Shown here one piece after another: positions 6,247 through 13,989 of a DNA stretch of 13,989 bases; position 1 is the first letter of the stretch; every line of letters starts with the position of its first letter. This DNA comes from CAYONM01 sp964405325. GTDB taxonomy: Bacteria > Planctomycetota > UBA11346. A program made the position numbers and the translations under genes. The DNA is taken from positions 1 through 13,989 of the forward strand of contig CAYONM010000088.1 in NCBI GenBank assembly GCA_964405325.1. The letters run 5' to 3'. The notes beneath the pieces are model-generated. The model was not told the DNA's origin, made no database searches, and saw nothing but the letters and a program-made list of their open reading frames with translations.

Positions 6247-8552
6247 GCCGGCATCCAGCCCAACTGCAGGGTCACGCGACCAGCTGGCAGATGCAGGATG
6301 CTGAGGTCGGTGTCCGCTAGGTCTTCGCGTTTGGCCTGGATGCACTGGCCTTGATCGTCCCGTAATTGGACCGAGCCGGCATCAATCTGCTGGATACGGA
6401 CCTGCATTGGTACCGCTGAGTGGAAGTGCGCCTGGCAGCCCTGTTCATCTTCGTGATAGCGTACCAAGCGGGCATCGCTGCCGTGGATGCGACAGCGGAC
6501 TGTCGCTTCGCCGCGTTGGATGACAATTTGGTTGGCGCCAGCCTGAAAACGCTCTTCCGGAATCAGCAAGCTGCCACGGATGCAGACGCCATTGATGGTA
6601 TAGGCGCTCACGCCTTCGGCCTCACCTTCAGCCCGGACGTCAATGCGCGACAGGCGATAACGGAAATCTTCAATACGCTGCAGCATAAGGCCGCCGCGTA
6701 CCGCCAGGCCCTGGGCCTGGGCCTGCAGCAGCTGGCTGGCGCAGACGTTGCGGAAGGAGCCGGCGGAAAAGGGCAGGCCACGCCAGCTCTCCACGGCACG
6801 GTGGTATTCGGTGAGGGCGCCGGCCATCGGATATTTTTTTGGGCAATGTTGGGCGTCCTCGATTTCGTCATGCAGATAATCCGCTACGGCCTGACTGGAG
6901 GCGCCGTGTTCAAATGCGCTACGGGTCAGCACATTCCAGGGGCAATAGCCGTAGGGTTTGTGGCTGGCCCAGGTCGCCAGGGCCAGGCGGGCACTGGTCA
7001 ATTGCAGGCCTGGCACGGGATAGAAGGGGCCCTGGGAGACCGCCCAGCCGTGTTCCCAATGGTCGCAGCCCATGCTCCACGGCCGCCATTCTTCGCTGCC
7101 GTCTGCATAGCGAACGAACAAGGAGTAAATCTGGCCGTCCTTGGCGACAAATTGACTGGTCAGGCTTTGCTGCAGGCGCTCGGCCAGGTCGTTATAGCGC
7201 GTGGCGACGCCCGGATCGATATCCGGGCGTTCGGCCAGCAGGATGCCGGCGATGCGCAGCACATTGTAGGTATTCACCTGATGGTACAACGTGGCCGCGG
7301 CATGGACCGGGGCGACACCAGCCTCCTGGCCGTGGTGGCGATGCCGTTTCAGCAGGCTGCCGTTGACCACATCGTAACCATAGGTCGGGCTGGAGGGGAG
7401 GGGATCTTCGCCCAAAGTGTCGGACACCATCAAGCCGAGCTCTTCGTCCCAGCAGCGATCGAGCTGTTCGTCGATGCCGCGCAACATTAATGGCAGCGCC
7501 TCGCTTTGCAGCAGGCGATCATCGCCGGTGCTCTGGAAATGGGTGAACAGGGTCCAGGCGGCATAGAACAGGCCGTCGTCTTCGGCCTTGCTCCAGCGGG
7601 TCCCGACCATCTGGCCGAATTGCTCGCGGATGCTGCCGTCTTCTCCTCCGCGCACGCGCGAGGGATTGGCGAATAAAAATGGGGCCCAAATGCGCAGTGG
7701 TTCAGGATCGCCGGCCAAAGCGCTGTGACAGCAGGTCATGGAGCCATCGCGCACCCAAATCAGATGGTAGATGCGATTGATCGCGCCAAAGCAGGCGCCG
7801 CCAGCATCAATGCCACTCCACACCACCCGTTGGTTGATATCGGCGACGCGTTGCCAGTCAGGATCGCTATGAATCTGCCGGGCGTAGCGCAAATCGGCAG
7901 CCAGGCCTTGTTCGTTGCGCTGGATCAGTTGTTCCTGCGTAAGCTGGCCCAGCTTACGCAGGACGCGGTTGACCTGGGTTTCACTTTCTTCACCGCCGAT
8001 CAGCAGGACATCGTTTTCATAGATCTGGACAACATGGCTGCCATCATCCAGTTGGCGATAGCGATTCTGTTCGATGCCGGGGAAAGCGATGAAGGCGATG
8101 AAGTCTTCGCCGCGTTCGTGCCGCTTCTCCAGCAGCAGACCGTCGCGCAGCTCAGCGTGACCGTGACAGGCGATGCGCAGCAGCAGCGGGGCTGGTGCTG
8201 AGATGGCGAAGACGTTCTCGTCGCAGATATTCACCAGGTGCAGGCTGGTTTTGGCACCGACCTCGGTGGCCAGATCGATACGGGTATGAAAGGGATCGTA
8301 GGCGAAATGGCTGCAGGAGGCGGCCGACCAGTCGGGCAGGCAGACCGAGCGGAACAACGTCGAGAAATTATCGCGGGTGGAAAAATTCCGCGCGGCGAAG
8401 TCTTTGCGCCGGAAGGCATTGGGCTTGTAGACCAATTCCAGTTCCAGACGGTCGTCGTGCGCCAGTAAGGTGCAGCGGTTGCCGCAGCGGTTCTGCAGGA
8501 TGATGTTATGGATGCCTTCTTCTACCATGGGGTCGCGGTATTCGCTCTGCAT
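6243..8552 (-). CDS. Six-hairpin (GH15/amyloglucosidase-like) glycosidase
   Basis: This 769-residue protein has a glycosidase architecture: an N-terminal beta-rich domain (about 1-230), an (alpha/alpha)6 six-hairpin barrel (about 235-600) and a C-terminal beta domain (about 610-769). The barrel contains YHLIWVRDGSMT (262-273), the W-x-RD pattern typical of GH15-like substrate sites, and EDDGLFYAAW (324-333), with acidic residues that may include the general acid. Other GH-barrel features are GREDGS-like loops and WEHGW. There is no signal peptide, so it is probably cytosolic and acts on imported alpha-linked oligosaccharides; the exact substrate is unknown. ATG 8552 has a strong AAGGAG site 6 bases upstream; an open extension upstream to 9071 runs antisense through the AraC gene and is rejected. 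The stop overlaps the GH65 start (ATGA), and a divergent AraC-type regulator faces it. Family placement is by motif only; another six-hairpin family is possible. Confidence 0.8.
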   Translation of the reverse strand: MQSEYRDPMVEEGIHNIILQNRCGNRCTLLAHDDRLELELVYKPNAFRRKDFAARNFSTRDNFSTLFRSVCLPDWSAASCSHFAYDPFHTRIDLATEVGAKTSLHLVNICDENVFAISAPAPLLLRIACHGHAELRDGLLLEKRHERGEDFIAFIAFPGIEQNRYRQLDDGSHVVQIYENDVLLIGGEESETQVNRVLRKLGQLTQEQLIQRNEQGLAADLRYARQIHSDPDWQRVADINQRVVWSGIDAGGACFGAINRIYHLIWVRDGSMTCCHSALAGDPEPLRIWAPFLFANPSRVRGGEDGSIREQFGQMVGTRWSKAEDDGLFYAAWTLFTHFQSTGDDRLLQSEALPLMLRGIDEQLDRCWDEELGLMVSDTLGEDPLPSSPTYGYDVVNGSLLKRHRHHGQEAGVAPVHAAATLYHQVNTYNVLRIAGILLAERPDIDPGVATRYNDLAERLQQSLTSQFVAKDGQIYSLFVRYADGSEEWRPWSMGCDHWEHGWAVSQGPFYPVPGLQLTSARLALATWASHKPYGYCPWNVLTRSAFEHGASSQAVADYLHDEIEDAQHCPKKYPMAGALTEYHRAVESWRGLPFSAGSFRNVCASQLLQAQAQGLAVRGGLMLQRIEDFRYRLSRIDVRAEGEAEGVSAYTINGVCIRGSLLIPEERFQAGANQIVIQRGEATVRCRIHGSDARLVRYHEDEQGCQAHFHSAVPMQVRIQQIDAGSVQLRDDQGQCIQAKREDLADTDLSILHLPAGRVTLQLGWMPA

Positions 8553-8666
8553 GTTCGCTCCTTGTCGCTGACAACATGCTAGCCGTCGCTGCTTGCAGGG
8601 ACTTGCCTGAGCCTGGCCAAATAGCACGATTGTCATATAGCCACTCGTCACGGGTCGAGGAATGCC
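8553..8666. promoter_or_regulatory. Divergent regulatory region between glycosidase and araC-type gene
   Basis: These 114 bases must hold both divergent promoters. Two candidate operator patterns are visible. The heptamer GTCGCTG occurs at 8564-8570 and again at 8585-8591, exactly 21 bases (two helical turns) apart, the phasing of AraC-type half-sites. The first heptamer lies inside a 5-3-5 inverted repeat TTGTC-GCT-GACAA (8562-8574), which is echoed by TTGTCA at 8630-8635. The sites sit close to the glycosidase ribosome site (AAGGAG on the minus strand, 8558-8563), which suits a repressor or leader position better than a classical activator position. No promoter hexamers are convincing on either strand. 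Confidence 0.35.
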
Positions 8667-9560
8667 ATGCAACCACAGCCGCCCGATGTCAGTTCCCTTG
8701 CACCGCAGCGTTTTGTCGAGGTGCTGACGCAGATCCGAGCGGGTGGTGGTTTGCGACGAGTGCTGTTGGCCGAGCATCCGGGTGTGCCGCCACAGCCGCG
8801 ACAGTGGTCGGCAATGACACGGGTCCCATTTATCATGCTGTGCCTGGATGGTCGTTTCGATGTCCAGATCTGGCGGGGTGCTGGCTTGGAGCGATATAAT
8901 CTCAGCGCTGGCGAGGGCATTTGGTACCTGCCCGACACCTGGGTAGACGTACATCATTATCAGTGCCGCCAATACGTTCGCATCACCTTCGATTGCAACC
9001 ACACCCTGCTGGGCTTGAAGGATTTGGAAGCTCCCGGAGCGCCGGATTTCGGTGACGATTTGGCCACCCATGCCCTGCCGGCGGTGCCGGGCCCTCTGGC
9101 AGCGGCAGCTATGGCGCGGCTGGCCAATCTACCCCAGGATTTGCCGACGCGCGAGTGGGTGCTGCGGGATCTGGTGGCGGTGGTGCTCTGGGAGGTGGAG
9201 GATCAGATCCGTCGCTCCAGGGAATCGCTTGGCGCTACGCGCGCATTGTGGTTGGCGATGCGTGACCATGTCGCGATCCACTGGCGGGAGGGCTGCAGCC
9301 GTGCGGACTTGGCCCGGCGCTTTGGCGTCAGCCCCGGGCATGTCTCGCGTGTCTTCCAGCAGGAGGGGGGCGGAACCATGGTGCATTATTTACAGGAGCA
9401 GCGTATCCGCCACGCCTGTGACCGCCTGCGCAGCACCGATGAAGACCTCGATACCATCGCCAATGCCTGCGGCTTTCAGAGCGCCAATTACCTGGTACGG
9501 GTATTTCGCCAGCATTTGGCCTGTTCGCCGGGGCGCTGGCGGCAGCGGCATCGACTGTAG
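8667..9560 (+). CDS. AraC/XylS-family transcriptional regulator
   Basis: This 297-residue regulator has an N-terminal cupin-like sensor region (about 45-120, including LSAGEGIWYLPDTWVDVHHY) and a C-terminal DNA-binding domain with two helix-turn-helix motifs. The first is around 210-228 (SRADLARRFGVSPGHVSRVF). The second is around 258-282 (DLDTIANACGFQSANYLVRVF), followed by the usual R-x-H-x-x-x-SPGRWR ending. The start ATG 8667 has a GAGG(A) site about 6 bases upstream. It is divergent from the six-hairpin glycosidase gene with a 114-base shared region, so the likely role is sugar-responsive control of that gene, probably by direct binding there. The ligand is unknown; an alpha-glucoside is guessed from the GH65/six-hairpin partners. 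It is transcribed toward the convergent DUF4175-like gene. Confidence 0.92.
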   Translation: MQPQPPDVSSLAPQRFVEVLTQIRAGGGLRRVLLAEHPGVPPQPRQWSAMTRVPFIMLCLDGRFDVQIWRGAGLERYNLSAGEGIWYLPDTWVDVHHYQCRQYVRITFDCNHTLLGLKDLEAPGAPDFGDDLATHALPAVPGPLAAAAMARLANLPQDLPTREWVLRDLVAVVLWEVEDQIRRSRESLGATRALWLAMRDHVAIHWREGCSRADLARRFGVSPGHVSRVFQQEGGGTMVHYLQEQRIRHACDRLRSTDEDLDTIANACGFQSANYLVRVFRQHLACSPGRWRQRHRL

Positions 9561-9767
9561 CCTTGTCAAAGCAACCATGTCGAGCATAGCTTCGTTTCGG
9601 CACAATATCTGCAGCCTTGCAGCCTTGCAGCAGCTGGCGGTGGTGGGATTTCTCTCTACTGCCTCTCTGTGTCGCTATCTGGTTCGGCTGACTTGTGGGT
9701 AATGGCCAGGCGTGAAAGGGCCTTCGAAACACGCACGTCCAAGGGTGTTCCGATGGATCGCCAGTCG

Positions 9768-11438
9768 CTACATGCTGTCCTCGATCCGCTCCAATTGCCG
9801 ATCGGAGCTTTTGATTTCCGGGACCAGGTCATCGATGCGTTCCACCTGTTCGCCCAGGCGTTGCCAGAGCAGGCGGCGGTATTCTTCGGTGGAGATGATG
9901 CGGATCGATATCTCCTGGCTTTCGGCGCGTTGTGGCTTGGGTGCGATGTCCTCGGCGGCGATCCAGATGCGCAGGGTTTGGCCCGGGCGGGGGGATATTT
10001 TTTCGTTCAGCCATTCGTCATCGAAGCTGAAGGTGCGGCCCTCGGGCTTGTCCCAAGTCTGGTAATGTTTGCGGCGGCCTGGGGGGACGGCGGTCAGACC
10101 GAAGCCGGAGTCGTCGTCTTCGATCACGTATTCCACCAGCACCCGGCCCAGGCCGAAGTCGTCGCTGACGGTGAATTGTAGCGGCATGCGCGAAGGGGGT
10201 GCCAATTCGGTAATGCCGCGCGGTTGGTCCAGGCGGATGACCGGAGCTTGGTCGGCAAAGGCGGTAACGCGATAGGTGGGGGGGTCGCGGGGCTCCAGGC
10301 CGTGCTGGTCATGGAGTCGTAATTGGAAGCCGAGGCTGGCCTGTGGCGTCATGGAAACCGTCCAACTGCCGTCTTCCTGTTTGCCGGGGCTGTCGAAGTG
10401 CAGGCCTTCGGTCAGGGACTCCAGGCTGAGTTCTGTGATGGGTTTATTGAAATGGAAGCGCCAGTGCAGTCTGGAACCGGTGAGGACGCGAAGGTTGCCG
10501 GTTTTTTCCACGCGCTCGCCCAGACCGCTGTAGCCGGGGGTGTCGACGGTGACGCTGAGTTCGCTCAGGGCGGGTCGTGGTTCGGGCGTGACGTACACGG
10601 AATAGGTATCGGCGTCACCCAGGTGCACGGTGACCTCGGCCGGTTCCTGCAGGGGTGGTAGGGAGACCTGATATTTCTCAGATTCGTCGGCTACCGGCAG
10701 CAGGTCCAGATCAATGCTGTCGCCAGTACTGGATGCCAGATGCACCCGGCCCAATTCCGGTAGGGCACCGTCGGCGACGACCCGCACCGGCACCGGATCG
10801 CCAGCGGGAATCAATTCCGGCAGGTCGACATCCAGAATTCGGGTTGCGGTGGGATAGGAGACCCCGGGGAACACCAGGCGCAGGGCGAAGATGAAACTGT
10901 TGGTCGGGGTGATCAGCACCATCAGGCCCACCAGACCAGCGGCGATCAGCAGCCGTTTCATGGCTTGGGGGCGCCAGCTGGTATCGACGATGGTGCCCAG
11001 TTTTATTTTTGGGATCCGTTCGAAGGTCTGGCGCACCAAACCCTCGACCAGGCTTTCCGAGGTGCCGCTGCCAAGTTCGGTGGCGTGTTGGAACTGTAGG
11101 GTGGAGATCAAGCGGTCCTGCAGTTCCGGGTGTTGTTTTTCCACTCGCAGGCTGACGTCTTCTGGATTCAGCGCTTTTTTGTTGGGCGCGACATAGCAAC
11201 GACGATACCAGCTAATGCCGGCAAACAGGCCGCCAAGAAAGACCAGTAAGCGGATCGGATACGGAAATCGCGTCATGTAATCGAGTATGAAAAAGCCGAG
11301 CAAGGCCAGCAGGCCGATGGTGCTCAGCCAGATCATCCCCCGCATCAGTTGCTGTCGCTGGATCTGATGTCCCAGCGAGCGCAGCTTGGCTTCCAGTCGC
11401 TTGGTTTCAGGCAGTCGTTGGATCATAACGTTTTCCAT
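9768..11438 (-). CDS. DUF4175-like membrane protein
   Basis: This 556-residue protein has two close N-terminal membrane segments (about 31-54 and 61-78), a soluble stretch (80-155), a third hydrophobic segment (about 159-178) and a long exported beta-rich region built of Ig-like repeats (for example PALSELSVTVDTPGYSGLGERVEKTG and QAPVIRLDQPRGITELAPP, each in part). It ends in a charged helix. This layout matches DUF4175-type proteins that sit next to VWA proteins in MoxR/BatA-like clusters; their function is unknown, though a cell-envelope role is usually assumed. It lies 34 bases after the VWA/GATase-like gene and so is in the same operon. ATG 11438 is the first start; ATG 11426 (MIQRLPETKRLE), preceded by GGAAAA, is an alternative. 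At 556 residues it is shorter than many homologues and may lack the long coiled-coil C-terminus, but no frameshift is visible beyond the stop. Confidence 0.72.
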   Translation of the reverse strand: MENVMIQRLPETKRLEAKLRSLGHQIQRQQLMRGMIWLSTIGLLALLGFFILDYMTRFPYPIRLLVFLGGLFAGISWYRRCYVAPNKKALNPEDVSLRVEKQHPELQDRLISTLQFQHATELGSGTSESLVEGLVRQTFERIPKIKLGTIVDTSWRPQAMKRLLIAAGLVGLMVLITPTNSFIFALRLVFPGVSYPTATRILDVDLPELIPAGDPVPVRVVADGALPELGRVHLASSTGDSIDLDLLPVADESEKYQVSLPPLQEPAEVTVHLGDADTYSVYVTPEPRPALSELSVTVDTPGYSGLGERVEKTGNLRVLTGSRLHWRFHFNKPITELSLESLTEGLHFDSPGKQEDGSWTVSMTPQASLGFQLRLHDQHGLEPRDPPTYRVTAFADQAPVIRLDQPRGITELAPPSRMPLQFTVSDDFGLGRVLVEYVIEDDDSGFGLTAVPPGRRKHYQTWDKPEGRTFSFDDEWLNEKISPRPGQTLRIWIAAEDIAPKPQRAESQEISIRIISTEEYRRLLWQRLGEQVERIDDLVPEIKSSDRQLERIEDSM

Positions 11439-11472
11439 GGTTTGAGTATGCCATGTTGTGTGTTCGGTTTTC

Positions 11473-13815
11473 TCATGGCAGATCGATCCGGCGGCGGAGG
11501 TACCATTCGCTACCGAGGCAGAGCGCCAGCAACAGCAGCCCGAGCCAGGTGTCCCAGAGTTCGATCTCCAGTTGACTATGGGCTCGGCGAGTGGTGGCTG
11601 AGATGATGTCCGGTAGCTTGTCGATGTCGCCTAGTTCAATGTATTGACCACCGGTGGTCGTGGCGAGCTGTTCCAGGTTTTTCCGCTGCATGGCGGTTTC
11701 CTGGAATTCCCAGCGGGCCGGCAGGCTGTCGATCACCAGGCTGTCGTCGTCTTCGCGTCCGGTGACTTGAATGGTCCAGCTGCCTTCGTCCAAGACGATA
11801 TGGCCGCTGAACAGACCGGGTCGGTCGTTGTGTGCAGCCAGTTCGAAGCGCACCTCGCGGGCGCCGGAACGTGCCACCAGTTCGATGGTGCCGAGCCGTA
11901 CTGGTTGGAATTCGGCATCCAGGACGCGGACTCGGATGGGAATGGATTCACCAACGGTGAAGTCGCGGGCTTCGGTCAGGAAATTCACCCGGTTCATGCT
12001 GCCCAGCAGATGCGGTAGGCCCATGTACTGGATGGTTTGGCCCCAGAAACGGTCGAAGAGACGGTTGCCCAGGCGGAAACGCCAGCGCCAGGAATTGAAG
12101 CCGAGGAACATCACCTGACCACGGCCGACGGCGTGGGTGGCCAACAGCGGAATCGGACCGTAGGCGTTGCGTGCCTCGCCATGTTCCACCAACACCGAAG
12201 CGGTGGGTTTGGCGCGACGGATCCCGGTGTAATACCAATATTGTTCCGGTAGCTCTGACCAGAGTCGGGCATTGTCTTCGGGGAGGGGTTCGAGGCGTGT
12301 GCTGATGTGAAGCGCGCCATCGCGAGCCAATTTCAGCGAGAAGCCGCGTTTGAAGGTGTCTGCCAGATCCAGGCGCGGGCTTTCGTTGATCGCTTCCACC
12401 ACCACTGGCAACAGGGATTCCAGGCTGGTGTTGACGAAGGTGGCCGGAGTGCCGCGGGTGGCGGAAACCATGATCAGACCGCCGCCTTCCTCGGTGACGA
12501 ATTGATGCATGCTTTCCAGATGCATGGGATCCAACTGGTTGGCATCCAGGTTGCACAGGACGACGCAGTCGTAGGTAGCGCGTAACTCTTCTGGTTGTGG
12601 GAATTCCGTCAGGAACAAGGGGTCGGTTTCGCTGCGGCGGGTGTCGCCACGACGCATGTACACCTTGGTGTCAACCCGCTTGTCGTGCAGCAGGGTGCCC
12701 ATCAGGTAACGCAGTTCCCAGCTGGGGGTGTCCGAGGCCAACAGCACGCGGATGGCGTCGTCGATCACGCGCACTCGGCGCTGCTTGCTGTTGTTGTCGG
12801 TGACCAACTCCTCGGCTTGGGCTGGGACCGAGACCACGCAGGACAGGTCGCCGGTGCGCCCTGGGGTAATGGCGATATCCGCTTGTTGTTCGCCGTCGCG
12901 CAGTCGTACGCGGGTTTCGCCGACCAGTTCGCTGCCCAGGCGGACTTCCAGGGGAACTTCGACATTATTCAGGCCGGTGGCGCGTAGCTGGACTCGTACC
13001 GCGGTGGCATCGTCGGCGAACAGCAGGTCGGGCATGTCCACATCAAGCACAACCACGTCGACCGCATGCGGAGCGCCGATGCCAACGGGGAAGACCGGCA
13101 CTTTCCGTTCGGCCAAGGCCTGGGCCGCCAGCAGCGGCTCTTCGCCCTTGTTGCTGGCGCCGTCGGTGAAGACGACGATGCCGGCCAGGGGCAGGCCGCG
13201 CAGGCGTTCGGGCGCTTCGCGCAGGGCGGTGCCCAATTGGGTGATGGGCGCCTCGGGCCGTGGGACCTTTAATGATTCGCCGGCCGCCAAGCCCAGCGAC
13301 CACTCGGCAGTCTCTTCACCGAATCGGTAGCCGTGCACCGCATGCTGTTGACCGAGCCGGTCGACCAGATCGAAATCGCGATTTTTGAAGATATCGGAAA
13401 CCACCTGCATGCGGGTGGCCTTGCGCACCCAGGCATCGTCCTTGCCCAGGGCCTCGGCAGCTTTGGCCAGGTACTCTGGATCGCTACGATCATTCAGGCT
13501 CATGGATGCGGATTCGTCAACCAGGATGGCGATATTGCTCCGCGGTTCGATCAGGCGCTCAATGTCCAATTGCGGTTGCAGCGCCAGGATGATCAGGATG
13601 CCCCAGGTGAGGGTGCGCAGGGTGATCATGCTGCCCCGTTCCCACAGCGGCCGGTCCTCGGCTTCGCGCCGGTAGCAGTACCAGGCAGTCATGCCCAGGC
13701 CGATCAGTACGAATACCAGGATCCACGACGGGATCGGCCAGGCGAAGCTCATCGAGACGTCCAGCACCTCGACGGTGCCTTCCAGGTCCAATAACCAGTC
13801 GATCAGATCACGCAT
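11473..13815 (-). CDS. VWA plus glutamine-amidotransferase-like membrane protein
   Basis: This 780-residue protein has two N-terminal membrane helices (about 30-48 and 62-80), then a von Willebrand A domain, a middle beta domain, a class I glutamine-amidotransferase-like domain and a C-terminal helix (about 758-774) followed by the basic tail RRRIDLP. The VWA metal site is intact: DESAS (100-104), Thr within TQLGT (192-196) and TDG (217-219). The GATase-like part starts near 352 (IRVLLASDTPSWELRYL), with YDCVVLCNLDANQL (415-428) and GGGLIMVSA (444-452). A Cys nucleophile of active amidotransferases is not obvious, so the domain is probably structural or binding. Relatives lie in MoxR AAA+ ATPase/DUF58/BatA-type clusters that act on envelope proteins. 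ATG 13815 has AAGGA 7 bases upstream. It is the first gene of a two-gene operon in this window; moxR/DUF58 genes, if present, would lie to the right. Confidence 0.82.
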   Translation of the reverse strand: MRDLIDWLLDLEGTVEVLDVSMSFAWPIPSWILVFVLIGLGMTAWYCYRREAEDRPLWERGSMITLRTLTWGILIILALQPQLDIERLIEPRSNIAILVDESASMSLNDRSDPEYLAKAAEALGKDDAWVRKATRMQVVSDIFKNRDFDLVDRLGQQHAVHGYRFGEETAEWSLGLAAGESLKVPRPEAPITQLGTALREAPERLRGLPLAGIVVFTDGASNKGEEPLLAAQALAERKVPVFPVGIGAPHAVDVVVLDVDMPDLLFADDATAVRVQLRATGLNNVEVPLEVRLGSELVGETRVRLRDGEQQADIAITPGRTGDLSCVVSVPAQAEELVTDNNSKQRRVRVIDDAIRVLLASDTPSWELRYLMGTLLHDKRVDTKVYMRRGDTRRSETDPLFLTEFPQPEELRATYDCVVLCNLDANQLDPMHLESMHQFVTEEGGGLIMVSATRGTPATFVNTSLESLLPVVVEAINESPRLDLADTFKRGFSLKLARDGALHISTRLEPLPEDNARLWSELPEQYWYYTGIRRAKPTASVLVEHGEARNAYGPIPLLATHAVGRGQVMFLGFNSWRWRFRLGNRLFDRFWGQTIQYMGLPHLLGSMNRVNFLTEARDFTVGESIPIRVRVLDAEFQPVRLGTIELVARSGAREVRFELAAHNDRPGLFSGHIVLDEGSWTIQVTGREDDDSLVIDSLPARWEFQETAMQRKNLEQLATTTGGQYIELGDIDKLPDIISATTRRAHSQLEIELWDTWLGLLLLALCLGSEWYLRRRIDLP

Positions 13816-13932
13816 CGAGCCATCCTTGTCGGTACAGCTGTCTCTTTATCACAGAGGGCACAGAAGAATGAGGCGGGTATGGCATGAGGCGCACGCCCGC
13901 TGTTGTTTCGAGGGTTTTGCTGGCTATTCATT

Positions 13933-13989
13933 AGAAGCTGAGCTCGCAAAAACTTTGAGCAGAAAAAGTTGTTTTTGCGGGCTCAGCTT
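13933..13989 (+). repeat. Composite repeat module 2, copy C (cut by window edge)
   Basis: AGAAGCTGAG at the left and GGGCTCAGCTT at the right edge are the module 2 arms seen in copy B, with the shared centre AGAAAAAGTTGTTTTTG. Here the arms pair better than in copy B: AAGCTGAGC-T-CGCAAAAAC against GTTTTTGCG-G-GCTCAGCTT leaves one mismatch in about 19 bp. It lies about 120 bases upstream of the VWA/GATase-like gene. The rest of the composite, if present, is beyond the window. Confidence 0.82.

Noticed and set aside
6420..7490. A 356-codon plus-strand frame inside the glycosidase gene
   Set aside because: It is the antisense shadow of a gene with clear glycosidase motifs; its composition is Ala/Gly-rich without domains.
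8553..9071. Upstream extension of the glycosidase to 942 residues
   Set aside because: The extra 173 codons lie antisense to the AraC-type gene and have no ribosome site, while ATG 8552 has AAGGAG at good spacing.
9561..9767. A gene or regulatory RNA between the AraC-type gene and the DUF4175-like gene
   Set aside because: I see only a doubled GCAGCCTT octamer (9611-9626) and no stem, ribosome site or coding pattern.
1..13989. CRISPR array, tRNA or rRNA genes
   Set aside because: No regularly spaced direct repeats, cloverleaf-like sequence or conserved rRNA blocks were seen on either strand.

Overview
The window is a GC-rich piece of bacterial chromosome with nine protein-coding genes or gene remnants, no RNA genes and no CRISPR array. 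The best lineage hint is an operon of a von Willebrand/glutamine-amidotransferase-like membrane protein followed by a DUF4175-like membrane protein, together with an EboA gene and an AraC-controlled glycosidase locus. That mix is familiar from Verrucomicrobiota/Planctomycetota-type genomes. The assignment is an inference, because no ribosomal or other phylogenetic marker is present.

Layout from left to right: 1-372 is gene-free apart from small hairpins. An EboA-family gene (minus, 373-1020) diverges from a ThpR/LigT RNA 2',3'-cyclic phosphodiesterase gene (plus, 1137-1691). A 500-base gene-free stretch (1692-2191) follows and carries composite repeat copy A. Two small minus-strand genes (2192-2560, zinc ribbon; 2671-3063, unknown) both begin with the pattern MID-x-x-DI. 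They diverge from ilvD (dihydroxy-acid dehydratase), which is followed after 7 bases by crcB (fluoride channel). Composite repeat copy B lies immediately after crcB. It is split by a 156-bp palindromic MITE-like element and abuts a truncated GH65 gene. The GH65 remnant is coupled by an ATGA overlap to an intact six-hairpin glycosidase gene (minus, 6243-8552), and a divergent AraC-type regulator (plus, 8667-9560) probably controls both. The right third is the DUF4175-like/VWA-GATase-like operon on the minus strand, with a third, partial repeat copy at the right edge.

The most informative observation is the mobile-DNA history at 5215-5535. Copy A of the composite repeat is an uninterrupted (empty) site. 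Copy B contains the same sequence interrupted by a 156-bp element with about 25-bp terminal inverted repeats and a TAA target duplication. The same repeat forms the breakpoint of the GH65 gene, which keeps only its N-terminal beta-sandwich domain. Its last 21 codons are repeat-derived, and its stop codon is created by the element/target-duplication junction. The window therefore records a plausible order of events: gene truncation at a repeat, then insertion of a small element into that repeat.

The ordinary metabolic content is branched-chain amino acid synthesis (ilvD), fluoride resistance (crcB), RNA-end processing (thpR) and alpha-glucoside or oligosaccharide breakdown (glycosidase plus AraC regulator). 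I saw no wholly new enzyme system. The candidates for less-described biology are the repeat/MITE family, the MID-x-x-DI gene pair, the isolated EboA and the VWA/DUF4175 membrane operon.
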